From: Streptomyces sp. TSRI0107
Lineage (GTDB): Bacteria; Actinomycetota; Actinomycetes; Streptomycetales; Streptomycetaceae
Length of the DNA stretch: 64,000 nt
Assembly (NCBI RefSeq): GCF_001905845.1
Contig: NZ_LIVZ01000015.1
Location: forward strand, 62,001-126,000
Reading direction: 5' to 3'
Below, in pieces: positions 55,124 through 64,000 of the stretch (position 1 is its first letter; each line of letters starts with the position of its first letter). The notes below the pieces were generated by a model. That model made no database searches and was not told the DNA's origin. It saw only the letters and a program-made list of their open reading frames with translations. The translations under genes were made by a program, and so were the position numbers.

Positions 55124-55897
55124 TCATGCCTCGCCCGCCGCGAGGAACATCGGCAGGGCCGCGAACAGCCGGTCCTGTCCGGCACGAACGCGCTGCTCGG
55201 CGATCCAGCCGGCGGCGCGTTCGGCGTCCACGGCGCCCGAGTCCGCCACGGTGCGGGCCAGGGCGGTCACGAAGGGCAGGGCGTCCGGTCCGGTGAGGAC
55301 CGTCGTGCGGACCTCGACGGTTACGTCCCGGAAGCCCGCGTCCTTCAGCAGCGTGCGGTGGCGGCGGGCCGCGCGGGGCGCGGTGACCAGGTCGGCGCGG
55401 GCGTGCACCAGGGTGCGGGTGAGTGCGGGGTCGTCGGAGTCGATGACGAAGGCGTCCCAGTCCTGGGCGGCCAGCACCGCCCGGCCACCGGGCACGAGCA
55501 CGCGGCGGGCCTCGGCGAGGGCGCGGTCGGGGGCGGCGAGTTCGTGGAAGACCTTGTCGGCGCGGTAGCCGTCGACCGAGCGGTCGCCGAGCGGCAGGTC
55601 GTAGGCGTCGCCCGCCCGGAAGTCGGCGTCCGGCCACCGGGTCCGGGCGGCGGCGAGCATCCGTGCGTCCACGTCGACGCCCACCGCGGCCACGCCGCGC
55701 CGCGTCAGTTCGGCCACCGCCCGTCCGGCCCCGCAGCCGACGTCGACGACCGAGCGGGCGGCGCCCAGCAGGCCGTAGGAGAGGTTCCGCAGTTCCCGCG
55801 CGGCGGGCAGCCGGTCGGCGGCGTCGAGCCGGGCGAGGAGAGGGGCGAGGGTGTCGACGGGGCCGACGGGGAGCTTGGGAGGCTGCTGCTTAGTCAT
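55124..55897 (-). CDS. SAM-dependent methyltransferase
   Basis: A 257-residue class I methyltransferase. VVDVGCGAGRAVAEL near residue 50 is the SAM loop, AVGVDVDARMLAAAR motif II, GDAYDLPLGDRSVD motif III. It resembles the ubiE/Methyltransf_11 class; substrate unknown. It is divergent from a MerR regulator with only 55 bases between starts, so MerR probably controls it. It is convergent with the LacI gene (16-base gap). Confidence 0.9.
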   Translation of the reverse strand: MTKQQPPKLPVGPVDTLAPLLARLDAADRLPAARELRNLSYGLLGAARSVVDVGCGAGRAVAELTRRGVAAVGVDVDARMLAAARTRWPDADFRAGDAYDLPLGDRSVDGYRADKVFHELAAPDRALAEARRVLVPGGRAVLAAQDWDAFVIDSDDPALTRTLVHARADLVTAPRAARRHRTLLKDAGFRDVTVEVRTTVLTGPDALPFVTALARTVADSGAVDAERAAGWIAEQRVRAGQDRLFAALPMFLAAGEA

Positions 55898-55952
55898 GGG
55901 CGTCAGCGTGCGACTTAATGTCGGCGTGAGGTCAACCGAGCGGGACGAGACG

Positions 55953-56348
55953 ATGAGCATCGGGGCGCTGGCCGGACGCTTCGGGCTGGCCGCGCACGTG
56001 CTGCGGCACTGGGAGTCGGTGGGGCTGCTGACCCCGGCCCGCGACGCGGCGGGCCGACGGCGGTACGGCGCCGCCGACGTGGTGCGGGTGGGGGTGATCC
56101 TGCGGGGCAAGGAGGCGGGGCTGTCGCTGGAGGCGATCCGTACGCTCACGTCCGGTGACCATCGCGCCCGGCGGGACGTGCTGCGCCGGGAGGCGGAGGC
56201 GCTGCGGGCCCGGATCGCGGCGGCGCGGGTCTCGCTGTCGCTGGTCGAGTGCGCGCTGGGCTGCACCCACGAGGAGCTGTCGGACTGCCCCCACTTCCGG
56301 CGGCAGGTCGCCGGCCTGACGGGCTCGCTCCAGGGCGGGGCCACCTAG
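55953..56348 (+). CDS. MerR-family regulator
   Basis: A 131-residue regulator. The winged helix is MSIGALAGRFGLAAHVLRHW and onward to about residue 70. A coiled dimer helix (about 75-110) and a short Cys/His tail (CALGCTHEELSDCPHF) follow, which could bind metal or sense redox or drugs. The ATG at 55953 follows GGGACGAG; a GTG at 55926 is possible. Its stop codon TAG is shared with the left end of the inverted-repeat element that follows, so its C terminus may differ from the ancestral one. Confidence 0.9.
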   Translation: MSIGALAGRFGLAAHVLRHWESVGLLTPARDAAGRRRYGAADVVRVGVILRGKEAGLSLEAIRTLTSGDHRARRDVLRREAEALRARIAAARVSLSLVECALGCTHEELSDCPHFRRQVAGLTGSLQGGAT

Positions 56349-56531
56349 GGCCTGTCGTTTGGATCATCCCGGCGTCGCGGAGTCTGGCACGCACATCTGC
56401 CGCGTTGTCGTCACTCGCCGACGCGCCGCGTCGACTCCCTCCTCCGCCTTGCAGCTGCACGCACCAGACCCCGCTCGACTCGGCCAGGACGCACCGTCCC
56501 TCGCAGCCGGCCTGATCCAAACGACAGGCCC
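56348..56531. mobile_element. 184-bp inverted-repeat element (MITE-like) at the merR stop
   Basis: Perfect 19-bp terminal inverted repeats, GGGCCTGTCGTTTGGATCA at the left (56348-56366) and its complement at the right (56513-56531), flanked on both sides by TA (56346-56347 and 56532-56533). The symmetry extends outward to CCTA/TAGG. The 146-bp interior has no open frame of note. Size, repeats and TA flanks fit a miniature element moved by an IS5/IS630-like transposase encoded elsewhere. The merR stop lies at the left junction. Confidence 0.85.
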
Positions 56532-56605
56532 TAGGACCAAGGCCCTATGCCGGATCGGACCCTGGCCCGCCGACGGTGTGCCGCCGGCTGCCTAGGGTGA
56601 GGGGC

Positions 56606-57442
56606 ATGCCTGACACGACGCCGTTCGACCTCGACGCCTACCTTCGCCGGATCGGATGGGAGGGGCCGCGGCGCGCCGACCTGGCGACGCTGCGGGGCCT
56701 GCACCTGGCCCATATCCGGGCCATCCCCTTCGAGAACCTGGAGGCACTGCACGGCCGAGCACCGTCCCTGGACCCGGACGACCTGATGGCCAAGCTGGTG
56801 CACAGCCGCCGGGGCGGCTACTGCTACGAGCACAACCTGCTGTTCTCGGCCGCGCTCGAAGCGCTCGGTTTCCGGGTGACCGGACTGGCCGCGCGTGTCG
56901 TCGTCGGCGCCGACCGGTTCGAGAGCCGCCCGCGCACCCACATGGCGCTGCTGGTCACCGCACCGGGCGACCCGCAGCCGTACCTCACGGACGTCGGCTT
57001 CGGGGCGATCGGCTCGCTGCTGGAGCCGGTGCCGCTGATCGCCGGCACCGAGTTCCACGACGCGGGGCGCCGCCATCGGCTCGTGCACGCGCCCCACGGG
57101 GGGCCGCTGGAGATGTGGGTGCTGGAGGCGTACGACGAGAGCGGCGACGACGGCCCGTGGGTGGCGCAGTACGCGTTCACCCTGGACCCGTTCGAGCGGG
57201 CCGACTACGAGGTGTTCAACTGGCATGTGGGGACGAACCCGCGGTCGCCGTTCACCGGGCGCCTGTACGTCCAGCGGGTCACGGCCGACGGACATCTCCT
57301 CCTGGAGGACGGCCTCCTCACCGAGACGCGGGCCGACGGCTCGGTCAGGAAGCGGGAACTGGCAGGCGAGGCGGAGGCGCGTCAGGTGCTGGACGCGGAC
57401 TTCGGCATCGCCGTCCCGGACGGGATCACGCTGCTGACCTGA
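56606..57442 (+). CDS. nat: Arylamine N-acetyltransferase
   Basis: A 278-residue NAT enzyme that transfers acetyl from acetyl-CoA to arylamines or hydrazines. The catalytic triad is visible: Cys in RRGGYCYEHN near residue 73, His in RTHMALLV near 113, Asp in YLTDVGFG near 128. FENLEALHGR near 45 is also conserved. The start at MPDTTPFDLDAYL follows GGTGAGGGG. The inverted-repeat element lies 75 bases upstream and may have changed its promoter. Confidence 0.95.
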   Translation: MPDTTPFDLDAYLRRIGWEGPRRADLATLRGLHLAHIRAIPFENLEALHGRAPSLDPDDLMAKLVHSRRGGYCYEHNLLFSAALEALGFRVTGLAARVVVGADRFESRPRTHMALLVTAPGDPQPYLTDVGFGAIGSLLEPVPLIAGTEFHDAGRRHRLVHAPHGGPLEMWVLEAYDESGDDGPWVAQYAFTLDPFERADYEVFNWHVGTNPRSPFTGRLYVQRVTADGHLLLEDGLLTETRADGSVRKRELAGEAEARQVLDADFGIAVPDGITLLT

Positions 57443-57451
57443 CGTCCGCCG

Positions 57452-57850
57452 TCAGGGACGCGCCAGCAGCGTGCGCACGCCGTCCGAGGTGAGGGTCAGC
57501 CCGTGGGACGAGCTGGCGTCGATGGTGAGGGACAGGTCGTCGGAGGGCCACTGCGCGGCCAGCACGCCCAGCGGGACCAGGCGGTAGCGGGAGACGAACG
57601 GCAGCAGTCCGGCCATCTCCAGCTCGGACGTGAACACGGGCACGACCGGCACGCCGTCCGGCTGCTCCAGGACGGGCAGCGCCACGGCGGAGGGGTCGGT
57701 CGCGTCGGCCTCCGTGACGTCGTCGGGCACGGGGATGAGCACGTCGCTGTGCGCGAGGGTGTCCAGCGCGTCGGTGTCCTCGGTGTCCCGGGCCAGCGCG
57801 TCGAGCGCCCGGGAGGCGGCGTTGGTGCCGTTCTCGGCTGGTGTGTCCAT
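57452..57850 (-). CDS. SseB-like domain protein
   Basis: A 132-residue soluble protein with an acidic N terminus (about 1-45) and an SseB-type domain (VLEQPDGVPVVPVFTSELEM; LTIDASSSHGLTLTSDGV). Such domains occur in actinobacterial proteins of unknown role. The ATG at 57850 gives the compact form; longer frames upstream are not convincing. It is convergent with nat (9-base gap). Confidence 0.85.
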   Translation of the reverse strand: MDTPAENGTNAASRALDALARDTEDTDALDTLAHSDVLIPVPDDVTEADATDPSAVALPVLEQPDGVPVVPVFTSELEMAGLLPFVSRYRLVPLGVLAAQWPSDDLSLTIDASSSHGLTLTSDGVRTLLARP

Positions 57851-58008
57851 GGCGGGTCCCCAGGTAGCGGCGGTCGTACGGTGCGTCCGGCCCAAGATCG
57901 GGATCGGGCGCGGTGTTCCTCGCGTACCCGAAGGGGCCGGTCCCATGCGCCGGCCATGCGTTAACGCGCCGGAAAACCGGCTGAGCCGGGTGGCGTGCGC
58001 GTGTTTCC

Positions 58009-58659
58009 ATGGCGGGCATGCCGACCGTCGACCGTCTGGTGGCCTTCGCGGCCATGTCGTCGCTGCTGATCGTCGTCCCCGGGCCGAGTGTGCTGTTCGT
58101 CGTCGGGCGGGCCCTCGCCGCGGGGCGGCGCGCCGCGCTGACCTCCGTCCTGGGGAACACGCTGGGCGCGTATGTGCTGGTCGTCGCGGTGGCCCTGGGG
58201 GTGGGGTCGCTCGTCGAGCGCTCGGTCGTGGTCTTCACGGTGCTCAAGCTCGCGGGCGCCGCCTGGCTGCTGTACCTGGGGGTGAGGGCGTGGCGGCAGC
58301 GAGGCGCGCTGCGGGGCGCGCTCACCGGCGGCGGGGGTGCCGGGCAGGGCGGGCTGCGCACGCTGTGGGAGGGGTTCGCGGTGGGGGTGGCCAACCCCAA
58401 GACGATGGTGTTCTTCGCCGCCGTACTCCCCCAGTTCGTCGACCGGGACGCCGGGCACGTGGTCGCGCAGATGCTCCTGCTGGGTCTCGTCTTCAACGTC
58501 ATCGCGCTGGCCTGCGACAGTGTCTGGGGGCTGGCCGCGGCCACGGCCCGCGACTGGTTCGCCCGCTCTCCCCGGCGGCTCTCCCTGGTGGGCGGCGCCG
58601 GCGGCCTGACGATGATGGGGCTGGGTGTGACGGTGGCGGTGACGGGGCGCAAGGACTGA
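58009..58659 (+). CDS. LysE/RhtB-family amino acid exporter
   Basis: A 216-residue membrane protein with six helices. The family signature VPGPSVLFVVGRALAAGRRA near residue 24 is complete; GVANPKTMVFFAAVLPQF near 126 is the second conserved block. It would export an amino acid or derivative such as homoserine lactone or lysine. The start may also be the ATG three codons later. It stands alone before the DUF2795 gene (78-base gap). Confidence 0.92.
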   Translation: MAGMPTVDRLVAFAAMSSLLIVVPGPSVLFVVGRALAAGRRAALTSVLGNTLGAYVLVVAVALGVGSLVERSVVVFTVLKLAGAAWLLYLGVRAWRQRGALRGALTGGGGAGQGGLRTLWEGFAVGVANPKTMVFFAAVLPQFVDRDAGHVVAQMLLLGLVFNVIALACDSVWGLAAATARDWFARSPRRLSLVGGAGGLTMMGLGVTVAVTGRKD

Positions 58660-58737
58660 TCCGTCGTGCGGCCGTGGTGAGCACCGGGGCGCTCGTGGTT
58701 ACCCGGTAGGGGCGGACACGAGCTTGGAGAGGCAGCC

Positions 58738-59058
58738 ATGGACCGAGCGACGAGTGCCCGCGACGTGGTGGACGCCATCAAGGACGTCGACTTCCCCGCG
58801 GACAAGGAGAAACTGATCGATGCGGCACGCCGGGCGGGGGCCTCGCAGGACGTCGTTGCCGCGCTGCGCGGCATGCCGCAGGAGAACTACACGAACCGCG
58901 ACGATGTGGCCCGGTCGGTGCGGTTGGCCCCGGATTCCGACCTCGGCCTGACGCGCGCCCAGCAGGCGGAGCAGGCCCGCATGGGCGGCAAGCCGGGCCA
59001 GTCGCAGCATCTGCGGGACGCGCCGAAGACGCCGATACAGGAGGAGCTGGACCGCTGA
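58738..59058 (+). CDS. DUF2795 protein
   Basis: A 106-residue soluble protein. The helical DUF2795 repeat occupies about 8-60 (VVDAIKDVDFPADKEKLIDAARRAGASQDVVAALRGMP), followed by a charged, probably disordered tail. This family is widespread in actinobacteria, often stress-linked, without known function. GGAG lies shortly before the ATG at 58738. It is convergent with katG, with a strong bidirectional terminator in between. Confidence 0.9.
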   Translation: MDRATSARDVVDAIKDVDFPADKEKLIDAARRAGASQDVVAALRGMPQENYTNRDDVARSVRLAPDSDLGLTRAQQAEQARMGGKPGQSQHLRDAPKTPIQEELDR

Positions 59059-59062
59059 CGCG

Positions 59063-59104
59063 ACGGCGCCCGGGCCGGCCGTTGAGGGCCGCCCCGGGCG
59101 CCGT
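59063..59104. terminator. Bidirectional terminator between DUF2795 and katG genes
   Basis: A perfect 12-bp stem (ACGGCGCCCGGG with CCCGGGCGCCGT) and an 18-base loop, five bases past the DUF2795 stop. It can stop transcription from both convergent genes. Confidence 0.85.
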
Positions 59105-59154
59105 GTGCTGCCGGGCCGCTTGACCGCTGGACTGCCGGACTGCCGTCAGCCCGG

Positions 59155-59188
59155 AGTCATGATCGAGCCACAGTCATGATCAAGCCAC
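59155..59188. repeat. Two tandem 17-bp repeats after katG
   Basis: AGTCATGATCGAGCCAC is followed directly by the same sequence with one change (G to A), nine bases past the katG stop. TCATGA forms a small palindrome in each copy. Function unknown; slippage is likely. Confidence 0.75.
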
Positions 59189-59196
59189 TGTCACGG

Positions 59197-61443
<2,247 letters not shown>

Positions 61444-61452
61444 TCACGGAGC

Positions 61453-61887
61453 TCAGGAACTGCTGGTGGAACAGGCGGGGCACAGGCCCCAGTAGATGAC
61501 CTCGGCCTCGTCGATCGCGAAGCCGCGGTCATCCGACGCGGTCAGGCAGGGGGCGTGGCCGACGGCGCAGTCGACGTCGGCGACGACGCCGCACGAACGG
61601 CACACGAGGTGGTGGTGGTTGTCCCCGACCCGGCCCTCGTAGAGGGTCGGGCTGCCGGGGGGCTCGATGCGGCGGACGAGTCCCGCCGAGGCGAGCGCGT
61701 GCAGTGCCTCGTACACGGCTTGCAGCGAGATGTGGCCCACGCGCTCGCGCACTCCGGCGGCGATCGCCTCGACGCCGAGGTGGTCGCCGGCGCGCACGGT
61801 CTCGAGCATCGCGACGCGGGCGGCCGTCACCCGCAGGCCGGCACCGCGCAGTTCGTCGGCGGTGGTCGGGGGCCCGGATGCGGTCAT
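61453..61887 (-). CDS. furA: Fur-family regulator of katG (FurA/CatR)
   Basis: A 144-residue Fur-family repressor. The winged helix is about 15-85 (LRGAGLRVTAARVAMLETV; HISLQAVYEALHALASAGLV). The metal and dimer domain holds HHHLVCRSCGVVADVDC and the C-terminal CPAC, which together form the structural-zinc CxxC pairs. In streptomycetes the homologue represses its own furA-katG operon and is released by peroxide. The ATG at 61887 is used; a TTG three codons earlier is possible. Upstream lies a very AT-rich promoter. Confidence 0.95.
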   Translation of the reverse strand: MTASGPPTTADELRGAGLRVTAARVAMLETVRAGDHLGVEAIAAGVRERVGHISLQAVYEALHALASAGLVRRIEPPGSPTLYEGRVGDNHHHLVCRSCGVVADVDCAVGHAPCLTASDDRGFAIDEAEVIYWGLCPACSTSSS

Positions 61888-61904
61888 GGGGGCCAACCTA
61901 CCGG

Positions 61905-61945
61905 CTAAACACGAACTATTAAAGAAAACAAACCGTTCAAGTTGA
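61905..61945 (-). promoter_or_regulatory. AT-rich furA-katG promoter/operator
   Basis: About 65% AT over 41 bases, against roughly 27% for the window. On the reverse strand TTGAAC (-35-like) is followed 16 bases later by TAGTTC. AACAAACCGTTCAA is a probable part of the FurA box. The start codon is less than 40 bases downstream. Confidence 0.55.
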
Positions 61946-62004
61946 GTGGCCGTACCAGGGGGTCCGGGCGACGGGAGGGTGGTGCGGTTCGGGGCCGGGG
62001 CGGA

Positions 62005-64000
62005 TCAGCGGCTGTGGACGCCCACTTCGTGGAGCGAGTAGCCCCAGCCGGTGCCGCGCTCCACGCCCTGGACACGGACGTGGCGGGCCGGCGTGGGCGT
62101 GAACCGCGCGGTGTCCAGGCCGCCGTCACCGGCCGTCGTGGACCAGGCGGTCCGCCAGTTCACGCCGTCCGTGGAGAGCTCGACACGGTACGACTTCCCG
62201 TACGCGCGTTCCCAGTCGAGGGTGACGCGGCCGACCAGCCGGGTGGCGCCCAGGTCGACGCGCAGCCACTGGCCGTCGCTCCACTCGCTGGCCCAGCGGG
62301 TGTCCCGGGAGCCGTCGACGGCCCGGCCCGGCGCGTAGCTGGTGAAGGGGTTCCACCACTCGGTGGAACTGGCCGTGGCGGTGGCGCCGGCGGCCAGGTT
62401 CGTCTCCGCCCGGTGTCCTTCGACGGCGCCCCAGGTGCCGAGGTAGGACTCGGCGCCGCGGAACAGGTCGTCGACCACGTCCCGGCCGCCGACCTGCCGG
62501 ATGTCCTCGATCCAGTCGGGGACGAGCCCGTAGTGGGCGGCGCCGTCGGTGTTCAGGTCCCAGGTGCGTTCGCCGGTGGTCTGACGGTCGATGAGGGAGC
62601 CGCCGTCGACGCTGCGGAACGGGTAGCGGACGGGGTTGCCGGTGTCGGCGCCCCGCGGGCCCGGCCAGCCGCCGACGCCGTTCATGTCGGTGCCGTAGCC
62701 GTAGCCGGCGTCGTACTTCTCGCGCAGCGCGTCGGTGCGCCGGGCCTCGGCGACGAAGCCCTCGGAGCCGTGCATGTACTGGGCGATGAAGCCGCCGAGG
62801 CGGTAGACGCGCTCGGTCCAGTCCTGGTCCATCCAGCTGTGCGAGGAGAGCACGCCCGGGTAGGACTCGGCCTCGAAGATGTCGAGCACCCGGCCGGTGG
62901 CCTTGACGCTCATGTGGTCGATCTCGAGCATCATCTTGCGCTGCATCATGCCGCGCACGGCGTACTCGCCGAGCGCGGTGAGTCCGCGCGCGTTGCACCG
63001 GGCGTCCTCGTCGTACGAGGGGACGGCGACGCCCGCCGGGAGCCGCTTCTCGGCAGACGGGGCCGCGGCGAGGCCGATGGGGTTGTCGGCCTGCGGGCCG
63101 GTGCACTTCTCGGTCTTCCAGAAGGTGCCGGTGGACAGGAACTGGCCGACGTTGATGGCGGTGCCGAGCGTGCCGGAGTCGAAGCGGACGCCGCACAGCG
63201 CGTTGTCGAACTTGTGGCACAGGAACATGCTGCGCACGCCCAGCGCGTACAGCTCGTCCAGCCCCTTGTCGATGTCCTCCTTGCTGCACTGCGGCACGTC
63301 GAGGATCTGCTTGCAGCCGAAGGGCTCGGAGGTCTCGACGCCGAGGACCACGGCCAGCTTGCCCTGCTCGATCACCCGGCGGGCCTGCGCGCTGTCGGTG
63401 ACGACGCGGAACCAGCCCTTGCCGGGGCCGCCGTACATCCGGTCGACGTAGGCCTGGAGGTCGTAGGTCAGCTTGGCCTGGAGCCGGATGGAGGTCATCT
63501 CGTCGCAGCCGCGGTCCTTGAAGAAGTAGACCGAGCAGATCACGCCGTTGGTGACGAGGTCGTTGACGAGCACCCGCTGGCCGCCGCGCCAGGCGCGTTC
63601 CACCCAGGCGTAGTAGTTCTGCTGGTGGGTGAGGGAGTCGTGGGCGGGCCAGTCCTTGAAGGTGGGCCAGCCGACGGGGTCGTGCCTGCCGTCGCCGCCG
63701 TTGGTGATGAAGTCGAAGACCGCCAGCGATCCGTCGGGGTAGTGCTCGGAGCAGTCCTTGAGGGCGTCGGCGATGCCCGCCTCGGAGAAGGTCTTGCCGC
63801 AGATGAGCCGGCCGCCGAAGGCCTCGTTGGAGAACAGGTGGTTGTGGGCGTCGACGAATCCGCGCACCTCGCCCTGGGCGTCGGTGCCGGTGAAGGGCTC
63901 GCCGGTGACGCCGATCGCCGAGTCGGGGGCGGGGCGTGCGGTGGGGGTCCACCAGTCGGTTCCGGCCGCGGAGCTGGGCGCGGTGCCCAGGACCATGGCC
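62005..64000 (-). CDS. Secreted metallo-dependent-hydrolase-like protein with discoidin domain, 5' partial
   Basis: The frame is open through the right edge; the residues [11 protein letters not shown] at the edge look like the end of a signal peptide, so only the N-terminal part of the leader is missing. The main domain (about 40-500 of the visible part) contains [12 protein letters not shown], a metal-binding DxHxH-type motif, and later LEIDHMSVK and SSHSW, the order expected of an amidohydrolase-superfamily barrel. A C-terminal F5/8 type C (discoidin/CBM32-like) domain (about 535-663, [19 protein letters not shown]) should bind sugar. Substrate unknown; dipeptidase-like hydrolysis is possible. 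Confidence 0.8.
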   Translation of the reverse strand, partial: AMVLGTAPSSAAGTDWWTPTARPAPDSAIGVTGEPFTGTDAQGEVRGFVDAHNHLFSNEAFGGRLICGKTFSEAGIADALKDCSEHYPDGSLAVFDFITNGGDGRHDPVGWPTFKDWPAHDSLTHQQNYYAWVERAWRGGQRVLVNDLVTNGVICSVYFFKDRGCDEMTSIRLQAKLTYDLQAYVDRMYGGPGKGWFRVVTDSAQARRVIEQGKLAVVLGVETSEPFGCKQILDVPQCSKEDIDKGLDELYALGVRSMFLCHKFDNALCGVRFDSGTLGTAINVGQFLSTGTFWKTEKCTGPQADNPIGLAAAPSAEKRLPAGVAVPSYDEDARCNARGLTALGEYAVRGMMQRKMMLEIDHMSVKATGRVLDIFEAESYPGVLSSHSWMDQDWTERVYRLGGFIAQYMHGSEGFVAEARRTDALREKYDAGYGYGTDMNGVGGWPGPRGADTGNPVRYPFRSVDGGSLIDRQTTGERTWDLNTDGAAHYGLVPDWIEDIRQVGGRDVVDDLFRGAESYLGTWGAVEGHRAETNLAAGATATASSTEWWNPFTSYAPGRAVDGSRDTRWASEWSDGQWLRVDLGATRLVGRVTLDWERAYGKSYRVELSTDGVNWRTAWSTTAGDGGLDTARFTPTPARHVRVQGVERGTGWGYSLHEVGVHSR

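Overview
The window is about 73% GC, with G/C-rich third codon positions, GTG starts and strong GGAGG-type ribosome binding sites. Its families (SpoIIE-type PAS/GAF phosphatase, FurA-KatG, Rv1733c-like proteins, OsdR/DevR-like boxes, DUF2795, MptB-type mannosyltransferase) point to a Streptomyces chromosome, probably an arm-like accessory region. No rRNA, tRNA, CRISPR array, phage module or complete insertion sequence was seen. About 63 genes are supported; the last runs off the right edge.

Layout. 1-7.8 kb: a dormancy/hypoxia-like island with a deleted nicotinate phosphoribosyltransferase remnant, two zinc alcohol dehydrogenases, a tandem universal stress protein, a flavodoxin, a GNAT/acyl-CoA synthetase fusion and a Cys-rich copper-storage protein. 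Two DevR/OsdR-like inverted repeats lie upstream of the fusion gene. 8-9.2 kb: two unknown membrane proteins, the first without a credible stop. 9.3-11.8 kb: dhaKLM, followed by two extra copies of the dhaM 3' end. 11.8-15.4 kb: TetR regulator, GH75 chitosanase, fibronectin-III lipoprotein and a surface-anchored protein. 15.4-18.5 kb: PadR regulator and a 2,4-dienoyl-CoA reductase with a palindromic operator. 18.6-25.4 kb: SpoIIE-type phosphatase, an unknown secreted protein, a PrmC-like methyltransferase, a divergent MarR/membrane-protein pair and a GNAT protein. 25.5-31.7 kb: a molybdopterin oxidoreductase/reductase pair, an Rv1733c-like protein, a CE7 esterase, a beta-lactamase-fold hydrolase, a GntR regulator and a methyltransferase.

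31.9-38.3 kb: a second, short Rho factor behind a pyrimidine-rich leader, a D,D-carboxypeptidase, two polyprenol-dependent mannosyltransferases and a TPR-like protein. 38.3-44.1 kb: a leftward amide catabolism locus in the order FadR-type regulator, amino acid permease, asparaginase, aspartase, glutaminase. It would import asparagine and convert it through aspartate to fumarate. 44.2-46.8 kb: a CrcB/DUF190/CrcB fluoride exporter set, a beta-propeller protein and a small ArsR-like regulator. 47-55.1 kb: a galactan locus. A secreted GH53 galactanase cuts the polymer, an ABC importer takes up the oligosaccharides, a GH42 beta-galactosidase releases galactose, and a LacI protein probably represses through a lac-like operator. 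55.1-59.1 kb: methyltransferase/MerR pair, a 184-bp TA-flanked inverted-repeat element inserted at the merR stop codon, arylamine N-acetyltransferase, SseB-like protein, LysE exporter and DUF2795 protein. 59.2-64 kb: katG with its FurA regulator, and a partial secreted metallo-dependent-hydrolase-like protein with a discoidin domain.

The least ordinary signals are the short Rho paralogue and its leader, the inverted-repeat element at the merR stop, the triplicated dhaM tail, the paired DevR-like boxes, a strong hairpin in the leader of the PrmC-like gene, and the membrane-protein pair at 8-9.2 kb. No clearly new multi-gene system could be demonstrated from sequence alone.
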